64,000 nt of DNA from Streptomyces sp. NBC_00250 (GTDB lineage Bacteria > Actinomycetota > Actinomycetes > Streptomycetales > Streptomycetaceae): assembly GCF_036192275.1 (NCBI RefSeq), contig NZ_CP108088.1, positions 8,542,001 to 8,606,000 on the forward strand, given 5' to 3'. Of this stretch, positions 17,101-24,502 are shown in pieces; position 1 is the first letter of the stretch, and each line of letters opens with the position of its first letter. The notes below the pieces were generated by a model that did not search any database, was not told the origin of the DNA, and saw only the letters and a program-made list of their open reading frames with translations. A program made the translations under genes and the position numbers.

Positions 17101-17576
17101 TCTCCCTCCTGGAGGGTGAATTCGGCGATGTGACCCCGGGGCTCTTCTGGGGTCTCGCCGGCGGGGCCTGGGCCTGGCTCGACTGCCTCGACGGCGCGTA
17201 CGACCGGGCCGTGGACCGGCTGGCGCGCGCCGTCGAGGACGTGGAGACCCTCGCCCACCTGGTCGCCCCGTACCTGCTCGTCGCCCAGTTCGCGACGGCC
17301 GGGTGGGCGCTCGGCGGGCGGGGCGGGCCGGGCGACGCGGAGACCGGGGCGCGGCTCCTCGGCGCGTACGACGCCCACGCCGGATCGGACACGGACGGCG
17401 GCTTCCGCCCGTTCACGCGCGAGACGGAGGCTCTCATCAGGGTGCGAGCCGAGGAATCCCTGCGTGCGGTGCTCTCCTCGGAGTCGTACGCCCGCCACTA
17501 CGAGGAGGGCACCGGGCTCGGCCTCCGTGCGGCTGCGGGGCTCGTCCGACATCCCCCGGAGGGGCCGGCCTCCTGA
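14193..17576 (+). CDS. AfsR/SARP-like regulator (winged helix-BTAD-NB-ARC-TPR)
   Basis: 1127 aa from GTG 14193. The N-terminal OmpR-like winged helix (LRSLLAALAAAGGRAVGTRALIDQVWG, split here only for description) leads into a BTAD domain to about 245. A (GTP)n linker from 9-bp repeats follows. The NB-ARC ATPase has Walker A GPGGVGKTR near 320 and Walker B LLLVLDNCEH, and a helical TPR-like C-terminus completes it. The family activates secondary-metabolism or development genes. No biosynthetic cluster is adjacent, so the target is unknown. Oddity: roughly 15480-16090 uses G- and T-ending codons including many TTG leucines, while both sides use C-ending codons. This suggests recombination with a paralogue. 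Confidence 0.88.
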   Translation: MQPPYRVLGPCQAFRTDDGTEAALSGARLRSLLAALAAAGGRAVGTRALIDQVWGAADRADDPDQDRTAALQALVGRLRRAVGRDAVVSAPGGGYRLAADPDDIDLYRFERLAADGSAALGAGDPARAAALLDEALGLWRGPALADLPGRDTDPLVVRVEQRHAQARRDRLAADLARGRAGETLAPLAALAAGQPLDEPLQALRIRALRTAGRPAEALAAYEEVRTSLADRLGTDPGPELRALYAELLTDGTAGTPGTPGTPGTPGTPAPSPADARLAPPKVPRRGPTAALPARLTSFIGRDDELDALAAEWGDRRLVTLTGPGGVGKTRLALEAAETYQDGPVHLAELAAVREESTVAAAVVSALGARETHLWHRPSVPGADTEDPFAELVEHCAGRRLLLVLDNCEHVVAAAAELAQALLTRCPGVTVLATSREPLGVPGEVVRPLGPLPMGMALRLLGERGGAARPGFVVAEDVAAAEEVCRRLDGLPLAIELAAARLRLLSVRQIAERLDDRFRLLTSGARTVLPRQQTLRAVVDWSWDLLEGPERVVLRRLAVFTGGADLSAAEAVCADGGGPEVLDLLGALVDKSLVVAGPGRDGEGMRFRLLETVAEYAGERLEESGERAATERRHLTYYRELARTTDPELRGAGQVAATARLEREHDNLRGALRTAVALGEEQEVLCLVHSLSWFWQLRNHQVDARTWSVEACRLGADPFQEPVRPAEPLDGRCTDVPPPWTGERLREARRGGRLYALATQGGRGATALERPETRARLAALVSAYRPGLPQTCRQPGSMWHFARLMIGDFSTLDEPLTAIVDACRDLAPGWDLGFALLVRAKLGVHGPGDAAEALALFEAAGDSWGIAESLAARGGAYERAGRLAQAADDFERATEAAARVGAHSQVPLFTARLAAVRLRLRPEGDAAAEQLLAEAADAAGEWGAEAAGSARLLLTQHYGHTGRTGLARAQLSLLEGEFGDVTPGLFWGLAGGAWAWLDCLDGAYDRAVDRLARAVEDVETLAHLVAPYLLVAQFATAGWALGGRGGPGDAETGARLLGAYDAHAGSDTDGGFRPFTRETEALIRVRAEESLRAVLSSESYARHYEEGTGLGLRAAAGLVRHPPEGPAS
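14951..14995 (+). repeat. 9-bp in-frame minisatellite, five copies
   Basis: Five perfect CGGGACGCC units encode GTP tripeptide repeats in the linker between the BTAD and ATPase domains of the AfsR-like regulator. Because the unit is three codons, copy-number changes would alter linker length without breaking the frame. Confidence 0.9.
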
Positions 17577-17590
17577 CCGCCGGGAGGCCG
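17566..17590. terminator. Short hairpin between convergent genes
   Basis: Eight-base arms CGGCCTCC (17566-17573) and GGAGGCCG (17583-17590) flank a 9-base loop holding the stop of the AfsR-like gene. The hairpin ends just before the stop of the leftward small gene. The position suits a bidirectional terminator; there is no T-tract, as usual in Streptomyces. Confidence 0.5.
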
Positions 17591-17863
17591 TCAGCCCAGC
17601 CAGTGGCGCCAGCGGGCCGAGGGCGGCTCGCAGCGTCCTGAGTCGACCAGGTCCTGGTAGGCGCGTTCGTCCAACTCCTCCCAGGTGACCTCCTCGCCGT
17701 TCTCGGAGAGGGGCCGGCCGTCGGCGCCGGCGAACGCGGCGACGGTGACCTCGCAGTCGGGGGGACGGACGGACCGGGTGGCGTACCACCCGAACGCGGC
17801 GACGGCGAGGACGCAGCAGGCCGGCAGGATCCGGGCGAGAGGACGGGGTTTCACCCGCCGCAT
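17591..17863 (-). CDS. Small exported or membrane-anchored protein of unknown function
   Basis: 90 aa. A basic start (MRRVKPRPLARI) is followed by a hydrophobic helix with two cysteines (LPACCVLAVAAFGWYA, about 13-28). A mostly charged domain follows, with EEVTWEELDERAYQDLVDSGRC and a Trp-rich end (ARWRHWLG). The topology is a signal anchor with the remainder outside. A GTG at codon 4 is an alternative start. Not recognised as a named family. It lies alone between the AfsR-like and siderophore-interacting genes. Confidence 0.65.
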   Translation of the reverse strand: MRRVKPRPLARILPACCVLAVAAFGWYATRSVRPPDCEVTVAAFAGADGRPLSENGEEVTWEELDERAYQDLVDSGRCEPPSARWRHWLG

Positions 17864-17922
17864 CGTAGGACACCCGTTCGACCTCGCTCTCGGGGGTCGC
17901 CGCCCGTCACCCGCACCACGGA

Positions 17923-18819
17923 TCAGCCGGCCGCGAGCCGTTCGCGCGCCTCCGCGAGGTCCTCGGGCGTCGGCGCGTCGTCCTGGGCGAGCCGGCGGCG
18001 CCAGTACCCGGCGAAGTGCACCGAGTGCCGGTCGATGCCCTGCTCCTCCACGAGGTGGCGCCGGAGCGCCCGCACGGCCGAGGTCTCGCCCGCCAGCCAG
18101 ACGTAGGGCCGCCCGTCCGGCAGCGGGTCGGCCCGCAGGGCGTCGGCCGCCGAGGTGTCGCCGTACAGCGGTCGTACGGTCAGGTCACCGGCCGTGGGCA
18201 GGGGCGGGACCTCGGCCGCGTCCGAGACCTGGACGTAGGCGACGGCCCGCTGCCCCGGCGGCAGCGCGGCCACGACGGTGGCGAGCGCGGGCAGCGCGCA
18301 GGCGTCCGCGTACAGCAGCGTCCAGTCACCCGCGCCCGGATCGACGGGCATCGCGAAGGCGGCGGACGGACCGAACATGCCCACCGCGTCCCCGGGCCGC
18401 GCGGCCCGCGCCCAGCGGGTCGCGGGCCCCTCACCGCCGGAGTCCTCCCGGGCACCCGCTTCGCCCGTGCCTCCGTCCCCGTGGAGGAAGAAGTCGATGT
18501 CGACGGTCCCGGCAGCCGGGTCGTGGGCCCGGACGGTGTAGCTCCGCATCCACGGCCGCTCGGCCTCGGGGAGCGCCGAGTAGGCGGCGTACCAGCGCAT
18601 CACGTCTCCGTCGGGGTCCGGGACCGGCAGGACGGGCTCGGCCTGCCCCGGACGGGGGAAGAACAGCTTCACCTGCTGATCGGGCCCGGCGAGCGCGAAG
18701 CCGGCGAGGGAGGGGCCGCCGAGGGTGACCCGCCGCATACGGGGGGTGAGGGGGCGGGTGGCGACCACCCGCAGGCGTCGCAGGGGCAGGGGCAGGGGTG
18801 CGGGCTCGGGCGGGGTCAT
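17923..18819 (-). CDS. Siderophore-interacting protein (FAD-dependent ferric-siderophore reductase)
   Basis: 298 aa from ATG 18819 with a GAGGAG site; a longer frame upstream is made of tandem-repeat sequence and is rejected. SIP family: an N-terminal FAD-binding barrel with RSYTVR at 92-97 (flavin-contact motif), then the C-terminal NAD(P)H-like domain with LYADACALPALATVVAAL, AYVQVSDAAEVP and YVWLAGETSAVRALRRHL, ending HFAGYWRRR. These cytoplasmic enzymes reduce imported ferric siderophores to release iron. No siderophore synthesis or uptake genes are adjacent, and no clear iron box was found. Confidence 0.92.
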   Translation of the reverse strand: MTPPEPAPLPLPLRRLRVVATRPLTPRMRRVTLGGPSLAGFALAGPDQQVKLFFPRPGQAEPVLPVPDPDGDVMRWYAAYSALPEAERPWMRSYTVRAHDPAAGTVDIDFFLHGDGGTGEAGAREDSGGEGPATRWARAARPGDAVGMFGPSAAFAMPVDPGAGDWTLLYADACALPALATVVAALPPGQRAVAYVQVSDAAEVPPLPTAGDLTVRPLYGDTSAADALRADPLPDGRPYVWLAGETSAVRALRRHLVEEQGIDRHSVHFAGYWRRRLAQDDAPTPEDLAEARERLAAG

Positions 18820-18923
18820 CGGGGCTCCTCGTGGCGGGCGGCTGTGTGCGCCCAGCCTCGGGGGCACCGTCGACACGCGACCGACACGACGTCGACATGG
18901 GAGGTGGGAGGCGGGGAGGCGCC

Positions 18924-18971
18924 CCCGGATGTGCCCCGAGATGCGCCCCGGGATGTGCTCCCGGATGCGCT
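18924..18971. repeat. Four degenerate 12-bp tandem repeats
   Basis: Units CCCGGATGTGCC, CCGAGATGCGCC, CCGGGATGTGCT and CCCGGATGCGCT follow each other directly, in the gap between the siderophore-interacting gene (leftward, start 18819) and the small gene at 19026 (rightward). They could be cis-acting or simply a minisatellite. Confidence 0.75.
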
Positions 18972-19025
18972 CCCGGTGGCCGGACACGAGAATGGCGAGT
19001 GCCGGAAGAACACGTAGGAGGCGGC

Positions 19026-19226
19026 ATGAACGCTGAGCCCGACAAGACGTCCCTGGGGGACTTCCCGACGCCCGACCGGCTACTGCATTCCGGGTCGGAA
19101 GGCGAGTTCACGGCCGAGGACCTGGTTCTCGCCTCCGGCCGTGACGTGACTCCGAAGACCCTCGCCTGGGCGGAACGCCGTATGGCGGAGAAGGGTCGCG
19201 CCTCCATGGACGAGCTACTGCCGTAG
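19026..19226 (+). CDS. Small acidic conserved-looking protein
   Basis: 66 aa; the ATG follows AGGAGGC at ideal spacing, and base composition is coding-like. The sequence is soluble and charged: MNAEPDKTSLGDFPTPDRLL at the start, then GEFTAEDLVLASGRDVTPKT and ending MAEKGRASMDELLP. No motif that I can name. Short proteins of this sort are common beside metabolic genes in Streptomyces; function unknown. Confidence 0.65.
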   Translation: MNAEPDKTSLGDFPTPDRLLHSGSEGEFTAEDLVLASGRDVTPKTLAWAERRMAEKGRASMDELLP

Positions 19227-19352
19227 GCCGCTCTGGCCCGGGCACCCGCCCGATCCGCGAAATCCTCCCCTCAGTACCCCGTCGGCCCCGGTTCGGCAGC
19301 CCCGAACCGGGGCCGCGGGCTGTCCGGACCCGCCCCGAGCCTTCCGCATTTG

Positions 19353-19366
19353 TGGAACACGTTCTA
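19353..19366. promoter_or_regulatory. KstR-type operator upstream of acyl-CoA dehydrogenase
   Basis: TGGAACACGTTCTA matches the published actinobacterial KstR consensus TNNAACNNGTTNNA at every fixed position. It lies 80 bases upstream of the acyl-CoA dehydrogenase start. KstR is a TetR-type repressor of sterol catabolism released by steroid CoA thioesters; no kstR gene is in this window. Confidence 0.6.
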
Positions 19367-19445
19367 CCGTGGCCGCCGTCGCGCGTCGCACCGCCCGGAG
19401 GACGCCGAGGACGCCGCAGGACCGCCGCCACGGGAGGCCGCCGCC

Positions 19446-20636
19446 ATGCACCTCGAATACACGCCCGCCCAGAACAGCCTGCGCGCCGAACTGCGTGCGT
19501 ACTTCGCCGAGCTGGTCCCGGACGACGTCCACACCCGCTACGCGGACCCGGCCGCCCAGAAGCGCTTCTACCGGGAGACCGTGCGGCGGCTCGGCGCCGA
19601 CGGCTGGCTGGGGGTCGGCTGGCCGACCGAGTACGGCGGGCGCGGGCTGACCCCGATGGAGCAGTTCATCTTCTTCGACGAGGCCGCGCAGGCGGGCGTA
19701 CCCCTGCCGCTCATGGCGCTGAACACGGTCGGACCGACGATCATGCGGTTCGGCACCGACGAGCAGAAGGCGTACTTCCTGCCCGGGATCCTCTCCGGCG
19801 AGATCGACTTCGCGATCGGCTACAGCGAACCCGACGCCGGGACCGACCTCGCGGCCCTGAAGACCCGCGCGGTACGGGAGGGGGACGAGGCCACCGGTAC
19901 GTACACGGTGAACGGCCAGAAGATCTGGACCACGAACGGCGACACCGCCGACTGGGTCTGGCTCGCGGTCCGCACCGACCCGGACGCCCCGCCGCACAAG
20001 GGCATCACGATGCTGCTCGTCCCGACGAGCGACCCCGGATACTCCTGCACGATCATCAACACCCTCGCCTCGCACGACACCACCGCCAGCTACTACGACA
20101 ACGTCCGGGTCCCCGCCTCACGACGGGTCGGCGAGGAGAACAAGGGCTGGCGCCTCATCACCAACCAGCTCAACCACGAGCGCGTCACCCTCGCCGCCCA
20201 CGGCACGATGGCGATCCGCGCGCTCCACGACGTCCAGCGCTGGGCCGCCGCCACCCCGCTCACCGACGGCCGGCGCGTCATCGACCTGCCCTGGGTCCGC
20301 CGCACCCTGGCTCGCACCCACGCCCGGCTGGACGCGATGAAACTCCTCAACTGGCAGATGGTGAACGCCGTCCAGCACGGCACCCTCACCCCCCAGGACG
20401 CCTCCGCCGTCAAGGTCTACGGCTCCGAGGCCCGCCGCGACGCCTACGCGGCCCTCATGGAGGTCGTCGGCGCCGCGGGCGCCCTCAAGGAGGGCTCGGC
20501 GGGCGCGGTCCTCCACGGCGAACTGGAACGCGGCTACCGCTCGGCCGTCATCTTCACCTTCGGCGGCGGCAACAACGAGATCCAGCGCGAGATCATCTCG
20601 TGGATCGGCCTGGGCATGCCCCGCGTCCGCCGGTAG
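19446..20636 (+). CDS. Acyl-CoA dehydrogenase
   Basis: 396 aa from ATG 19446 with a GGAGG site. Full flavoenzyme fold: helical N-domain, GWLGVGWPTEYGGRGLTP, FAD-binding IGYSEPDAGTDLAAL, NGQKIWTTNGDTADW, C-terminal helices with QLNHERVTLA and the final GGGNNEIQREIISWIGLG. It oxidises acyl-CoA to 2-enoyl-CoA in beta-oxidation. The KstR-type operator in its promoter, and the single gene size (about 390 aa, like the FadE26-FadE34 subunit genes), suggest a sterol or branched side-chain substrate. This is inference: mycobacterial sterol dehydrogenases work as two-gene alpha2beta2 pairs and only one gene is here. Confidence 0.9.
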   Translation: MHLEYTPAQNSLRAELRAYFAELVPDDVHTRYADPAAQKRFYRETVRRLGADGWLGVGWPTEYGGRGLTPMEQFIFFDEAAQAGVPLPLMALNTVGPTIMRFGTDEQKAYFLPGILSGEIDFAIGYSEPDAGTDLAALKTRAVREGDEATGTYTVNGQKIWTTNGDTADWVWLAVRTDPDAPPHKGITMLLVPTSDPGYSCTIINTLASHDTTASYYDNVRVPASRRVGEENKGWRLITNQLNHERVTLAAHGTMAIRALHDVQRWAAATPLTDGRRVIDLPWVRRTLARTHARLDAMKLLNWQMVNAVQHGTLTPQDASAVKVYGSEARRDAYAALMEVVGAAGALKEGSAGAVLHGELERGYRSAVIFTFGGGNNEIQREIISWIGLGMPRVRR

Positions 20637-20690
20637 GCCGTGTGCGTCGGGCTCTCCGGGATGCTGTTCCTCTCCCGGACGCCACTCCCC

Positions 20691-21128
20691 TCAGGGCTGC
20701 TCTCCGACGGGCGGCTGCCGGGCGAGGAACTCCTCGAACGCCGCCAGCTGTTTCGGGTCCATGTACCCCTGACGTCCGTGGCGTGCCCACTCCTCCAGCC
20801 GGTCGAGTTCAGCGGCGGACCGGAGTTCGGCCACCACCGCGCGGTCCCGCGTGAACGTCATCCGCACTCCGTCCGCGTGCGCGTACCGCACGTACGGGCC
20901 CTGCTGCTCCGGCCCCGGCGGGCGCTCCGGCGCCGCGTCCTGCCGAGGCAGCAGGGCTCCGCGGCCCCGCAGGGCCCAGTACTCGAGGTCGGCCAGTTCG
21001 GCCGCCGGGAGGAGCACGCGCGGCGGCTCGTCGTACACGGTGACGCCCACGCGCTCGCCTGTCTCCTCGACCAGGGCGACGAAGCGCCCGAAGTCCTCTA
21101 CGAGGTCCGTCAGTTCGACACTTTTCAC
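20691..21128 (-). CDS. Phd-like N-terminal domain protein of unknown function
   Basis: 145 aa from ATG 21128. The first about 55 residues (VELTDLVEDFGRFVALVEET, GERVGVTVYDEPPRVLLPA, ELADLEYWALRGRG) resemble the Phd/YefM antitoxin fold, in which a helix pair is followed by a GERxxVxxxGxPxAVLV hairpin. A second part (VRMTFTRDRAVVAELRSAAE, then YMDPKQLAAFEEFLARQP) is not recognised. No toxin gene is adjacent on the same strand. It may be a stand-alone regulator. The family call is tentative. Confidence 0.6.
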   Translation of the reverse strand: MKSVELTDLVEDFGRFVALVEETGERVGVTVYDEPPRVLLPAAELADLEYWALRGRGALLPRQDAAPERPPGPEQQGPYVRYAHADGVRMTFTRDRAVVAELRSAAELDRLEEWARHGRQGYMDPKQLAAFEEFLARQPPVGEQP

Positions 21129-21254
21129 CCGCCGGACGCTACAGGCGCATCACCGATCACCGCGCGAGCGCGCTCTACCGGACCCTGAATCCCCGGCCCG
21201 TACCCGGCGCGACGCACCCCGGCGTAGCCTGAACGGCATGAGCGAGGACGCTTC

Positions 21255-22163
21255 ATGAGTGCCGACCCGGGGCTCTTCGGCCCCCGTTCCGTGACCTGGC
21301 AGGTGCACAGCGACCCGGTCATGTGGATCGCGGGCGTCCGGGCGCTGTGGCTCCAGGCGCTGCATCCCGTCGCCGTGCGCGGCGTCATGATCAACAGCAG
21401 CTTCCGGGAGGATCCCTGGGGACGGCTCATGCGCACCGCGAACTTCGTCGGGACCCTCAGCTACGGGACCGCCGAGGCCGCCGAGGCGGCCGGGGCCCGG
21501 GTGCGCCGGATCCACCGGCGGCTCGGCGTGGACGACCCCGAGCTGCTCCTCTGGGTGCACTGCGCCGAGACCGACTCGTACCTCTCGGTCGCCCGCCGCT
21601 CCGGCATCCCGCTGACCGACGCCCGGGCCGACCGGTACGTCGACGAGCACCGCGCCTCGGCGCGGCTCGTCGGGCTCGACCCGGCCACCGTTCCCGGGTC
21701 CACCGCCGGACTCGCCGCCTACTTCGACGACGTACGGCCCCGGCTCGCCGCCGGGCCGGACGCCCGCACCGTCGAGGACTTCCTGCGCCGACCGCCCGTG
21801 AAACCCGCGCTCGTACCGGCGCGCGAGGTGATCTGGCGGCGCGTCACGGCGCTCGCGTACGACACTCTGCCTCCCTACGCCCACGCGCTCTACGGCCGCC
21901 CCGCCCCGCCGCCGGAGACCGTCACCCACCGGCTCGTCGCCACGGCCAACCTGCTCCGCTGCGTCCCCGCCCGGCTGCGCTGGCGGCTGCCGCCCCGGCA
22001 CATCCTCCGCGCCATGGACCGGCTCGGCCCGGAGACGAGACCCGACCCTTATACGTACCCCGCCCCGTACCCACTGTCCGAACCGGCGTCCATACTGGAG
22101 GGGCCGGGGAAGGCGCAGGAAATCGACGGGGGCGGCAGCACACGATGGGGGACTCCAGACTGA
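21255..22163 (+). CDS. Oxygenase MpaB-family protein (DUF2236)
   Basis: 302 aa. The sequence has the MpaB/latex-clearing-like haem-protein hallmarks: WIAGVRALWLQALHPVAVRG (the haem-ligand His region), FREDPWGRLMRTANFVGTLSYG, then VRRIHRRLGVDDPELLLWVH and a late WRRVTALAYDTLPPYA. These proteins bind haem b and carry out oxidative cleavage in a few studied cases; the substrate is unknown. The ATG is overlapped by a six-codon mini-ORF (21238) ending in ATGA. The gene end overlaps the start of the kinase gene by 19 bases, so the two are coupled. Confidence 0.88.
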   Translation: MSADPGLFGPRSVTWQVHSDPVMWIAGVRALWLQALHPVAVRGVMINSSFREDPWGRLMRTANFVGTLSYGTAEAAEAAGARVRRIHRRLGVDDPELLLWVHCAETDSYLSVARRSGIPLTDARADRYVDEHRASARLVGLDPATVPGSTAGLAAYFDDVRPRLAAGPDARTVEDFLRRPPVKPALVPAREVIWRRVTALAYDTLPPYAHALYGRPAPPPETVTHRLVATANLLRCVPARLRWRLPPRHILRAMDRLGPETRPDPYTYPAPYPLSEPASILEGPGKAQEIDGGGSTRWGTPD

Positions 22164-24400
22164 TCCAGGGCCGGTACCGCCTGCACGAGGTCATCGGTCG
22201 CGGGGGCATGGGCGAGGTGTGGCGTGCCACCGACGAGGCACTCGGGCGCGGAGTCGCCGTGAAATGCCTCAAACCGATCGGACCGCAGCAGGACCCCCAG
22301 GTCGTCACCGTGGTCCGCGAGCGGTTCCGGCGCGAGGCCCGGGTGGCCGCCGCGCTCCAGCACCGGGGCATCACCGTCGTGCACGACTTCGGCGAGTACG
22401 AGGGCGTGCTCTTCCTCGTCATGGAGCTCCTGGAGGGGCGCAACCTCAGCCAGCTCCTCGCCGCCAACGCCCAGCACCCGCTGCCCGTCCACGACGTCGT
22501 CGAGATCGCCGACCAGGTCGCCGACGCCCTCGCCTACACCCACCGCCACGGGATCGTGCACCGCGACCTGAAGCCCGCGAACATCATGCGGCTGCGGGAC
22601 GGGACGGTGAAGATCTGCGACTTCGGAATAGCGCGCCTGGGCGCCGACATGGGCTTCACGTCCAAGCTCACCGGGACGGGCATCGCCATGGGCACGCCCC
22701 ACTACATGTCGCCCGAGCAGATCGGCGGCGGCGAGGTCGACCACCGCAGCGACCTCTACTCGCTGGGGTGCGTGCTCTACGAACTCGCCACCGGGGTCCC
22801 GCCCTTCGACCTCGGCGATTCCTGGGCGATCCTCATCGGACACCGGGACACGGTGCCGAGTCCGCCGCGCGCCCACCGCGCCGAACTCCCGGACTACTTC
22901 GACCGGATCGTCGTGGATCTGCTCGCCAAGGTGCCCGAGGAGCGGCCGGCCGACGCGGGCGACCTGCGCCGCCGGATCGTCACGGGGCGGGTCTCGCCGT
23001 CCCTGCCCGGCACCACCGCCGTCGGCCCCGGCCACCCCGGGGCCACCGTCGTTCCCGGTCCTGGCCCCAGCGCCGGTACGCCCGCCCCCGCGCCCGCGTG
23101 GGTCCGGGCCATCACCGGCGGGCACCGGCCCGCCGATGCCGCCACCGTGCCGCGCCCGGTCGCCCACGACCCCGCCGCGGCCGTGCTCACCACGGAGTGG
23201 ACCACCGCCACCACCGGGACGACGGCCGAGCCCGCACACGAGGTGCCCGACCCGCCTCGGGTCGCCCCCTCCGCGGAGCTGATCGCGGTGCTCGCCGGCC
23301 GGTACCGGGCGGGCATGGGCCTGGGCCGCCTCGGCCGCTGGGACGAGGCCGAGTCGGTGCACCGGTCCGTCGCCGAGCACCGTTCGGCGGCCCTCGGCGA
23401 GGACCACCCCGACACCCTGGCCAGCCACTACGAGGTCGGCTTCGCCCTCGCCCGGCTCGACCGCCCCGCCGACGCCCTGCGCGTCTTCGACCGGGTCGCC
23501 GCGACCCGCGCGCGGGTCCTCGGCGCGGACCACTCCGACACCCTCGCGGCCCGGCAGGAGCGGGCGTACGCGCTCGGCCGCCTCGGACGCCACCCCGAGG
23601 CGTACGAGGTGTACGTGACCGTGCTCGCCGCACGCGAGCGCACCGTGGGCCCCGACCACCCCGACACCCTCCGCTGCCGGCACAACCTCGCCTTCACGCT
23701 CTGCCGTCTGGGCCGCCTGGAGGAGTCGTACCGTACGGCGCACGAGGTGGCCGAGGCGCGGGCCCGGCTCCTCGGCGAGGACCATCCCGACACCCTCGTG
23801 ACCCGGCAGGAAGTGGCGTACACACTCGGGCGGCTGGGGCGCGGCGAGGAGTCGCTCGCCCAGTACCGCGCGGTCGCCGACGCGCGCGCCGCGGCCCTCG
23901 GCGCCGACCACCCGGACACCCTCGCCGCCCGCTACGAGACCGGCGTCTGCCTCGGCCGGCTCGGCCAGGCCGCGGACGCCCTGGACGTCTGCCAGGACCT
24001 CGTCGCCGCCCGCACCCGCGCGCAGGGCGCCGACGGTCCCGAGACCCTCCGCGCCCGGCACGCGCTCGCCGTCAACCTCGGCCGGCTCGGCCGCTGGCCG
24101 GAGGCCCTCGCCGAGTCCGAGAGCGTCCAGGCGGACCGGGCGCGGGTCCTCGGGCCGGAGCACCCCGACACCCTCCTGAGCCGCCGCGAGGCCGCTGTCG
24201 CCTGCGGTCGCCTCGGCCGCTGGGAGGAGGCGCTCGCGTCCCACCACGCGGTCGCCGTCGCCCGTACCCGACTCCTCGGCCCCGCCCACCCCGACACCCT
24301 CGCGGCCCTCGACGACGAGGCCCACTGCCTGGAGCGTCTGGGCCGCCACGCCGAGGCCGCCGCCCTCCACCTGAGGGCGGCCACCCCGCCGCCGACCTGA
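22145..24400 (+). CDS. Soluble Ser/Thr kinase with eight 42-residue TPR repeats
   Basis: 751 aa. The kinase domain (10-275) is complete: IGRGGMGEVWRA, K40 in VAVKCL, HRDLKPAN, DFGIAR and GTPHYMSPEQ. A Pro/Ala/Thr-rich linker (280-375) holds several TVxxP and TTAVGP stretches. From about 380 to the end are eight complete repeats of exactly 42 residues and one partial. Each has LGRLGRxxEA in the first helix and LGxDHPDTL at the turn, as in kinesin light chain-type TPR_10/12. There is no membrane helix, so the protein is cytosolic; the repeats probably bind partner proteins. Coupled to the MpaB-type gene upstream. Confidence 0.92.
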   Translation: MGDSRLIQGRYRLHEVIGRGGMGEVWRATDEALGRGVAVKCLKPIGPQQDPQVVTVVRERFRREARVAAALQHRGITVVHDFGEYEGVLFLVMELLEGRNLSQLLAANAQHPLPVHDVVEIADQVADALAYTHRHGIVHRDLKPANIMRLRDGTVKICDFGIARLGADMGFTSKLTGTGIAMGTPHYMSPEQIGGGEVDHRSDLYSLGCVLYELATGVPPFDLGDSWAILIGHRDTVPSPPRAHRAELPDYFDRIVVDLLAKVPEERPADAGDLRRRIVTGRVSPSLPGTTAVGPGHPGATVVPGPGPSAGTPAPAPAWVRAITGGHRPADAATVPRPVAHDPAAAVLTTEWTTATTGTTAEPAHEVPDPPRVAPSAELIAVLAGRYRAGMGLGRLGRWDEAESVHRSVAEHRSAALGEDHPDTLASHYEVGFALARLDRPADALRVFDRVAATRARVLGADHSDTLAARQERAYALGRLGRHPEAYEVYVTVLAARERTVGPDHPDTLRCRHNLAFTLCRLGRLEESYRTAHEVAEARARLLGEDHPDTLVTRQEVAYTLGRLGRGEESLAQYRAVADARAAALGADHPDTLAARYETGVCLGRLGQAADALDVCQDLVAARTRAQGADGPETLRARHALAVNLGRLGRWPEALAESESVQADRARVLGPEHPDTLLSRREAAVACGRLGRWEEALASHHAVAVARTRLLGPAHPDTLAALDDEAHCLERLGRHAEAAALHLRAATPPPT

Positions 24401-24502
24401 TCGTCCGGCACGGCGGGGCGGACGGCCGGGACGGGGCCCCCGCCGTAGGAAGTCGGGCGGCGGTGGTCTTCCCCGGTCGCCGCCTCCGTGTGAGCATGAG
24501 CC

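Noticed and set aside
13959..17576. Longer start of the AfsR-like regulator at 13959
   Set aside because: The extra 78 codons overlap the divergent phosphatase gene and lack domain similarity; GTG 14193 begins the conserved winged helix.
15021..17873. 950-codon leftward open frame
   Set aside because: Antisense to the AfsR-like regulator; no domain motifs, amino-acid content typical of a shadow frame.
18924..18971. 12-bp repeats considered as CRISPR or origin iterons
   Set aside because: Too short, degenerate, no spacers and no DnaA-box-like content.
23280..24400. Regular 126-bp DNA periodicity, considered as CRISPR-like or satellite
   Set aside because: It is the coding sequence of 42-residue TPR repeats; third positions differ between units and there are no unique spacers.
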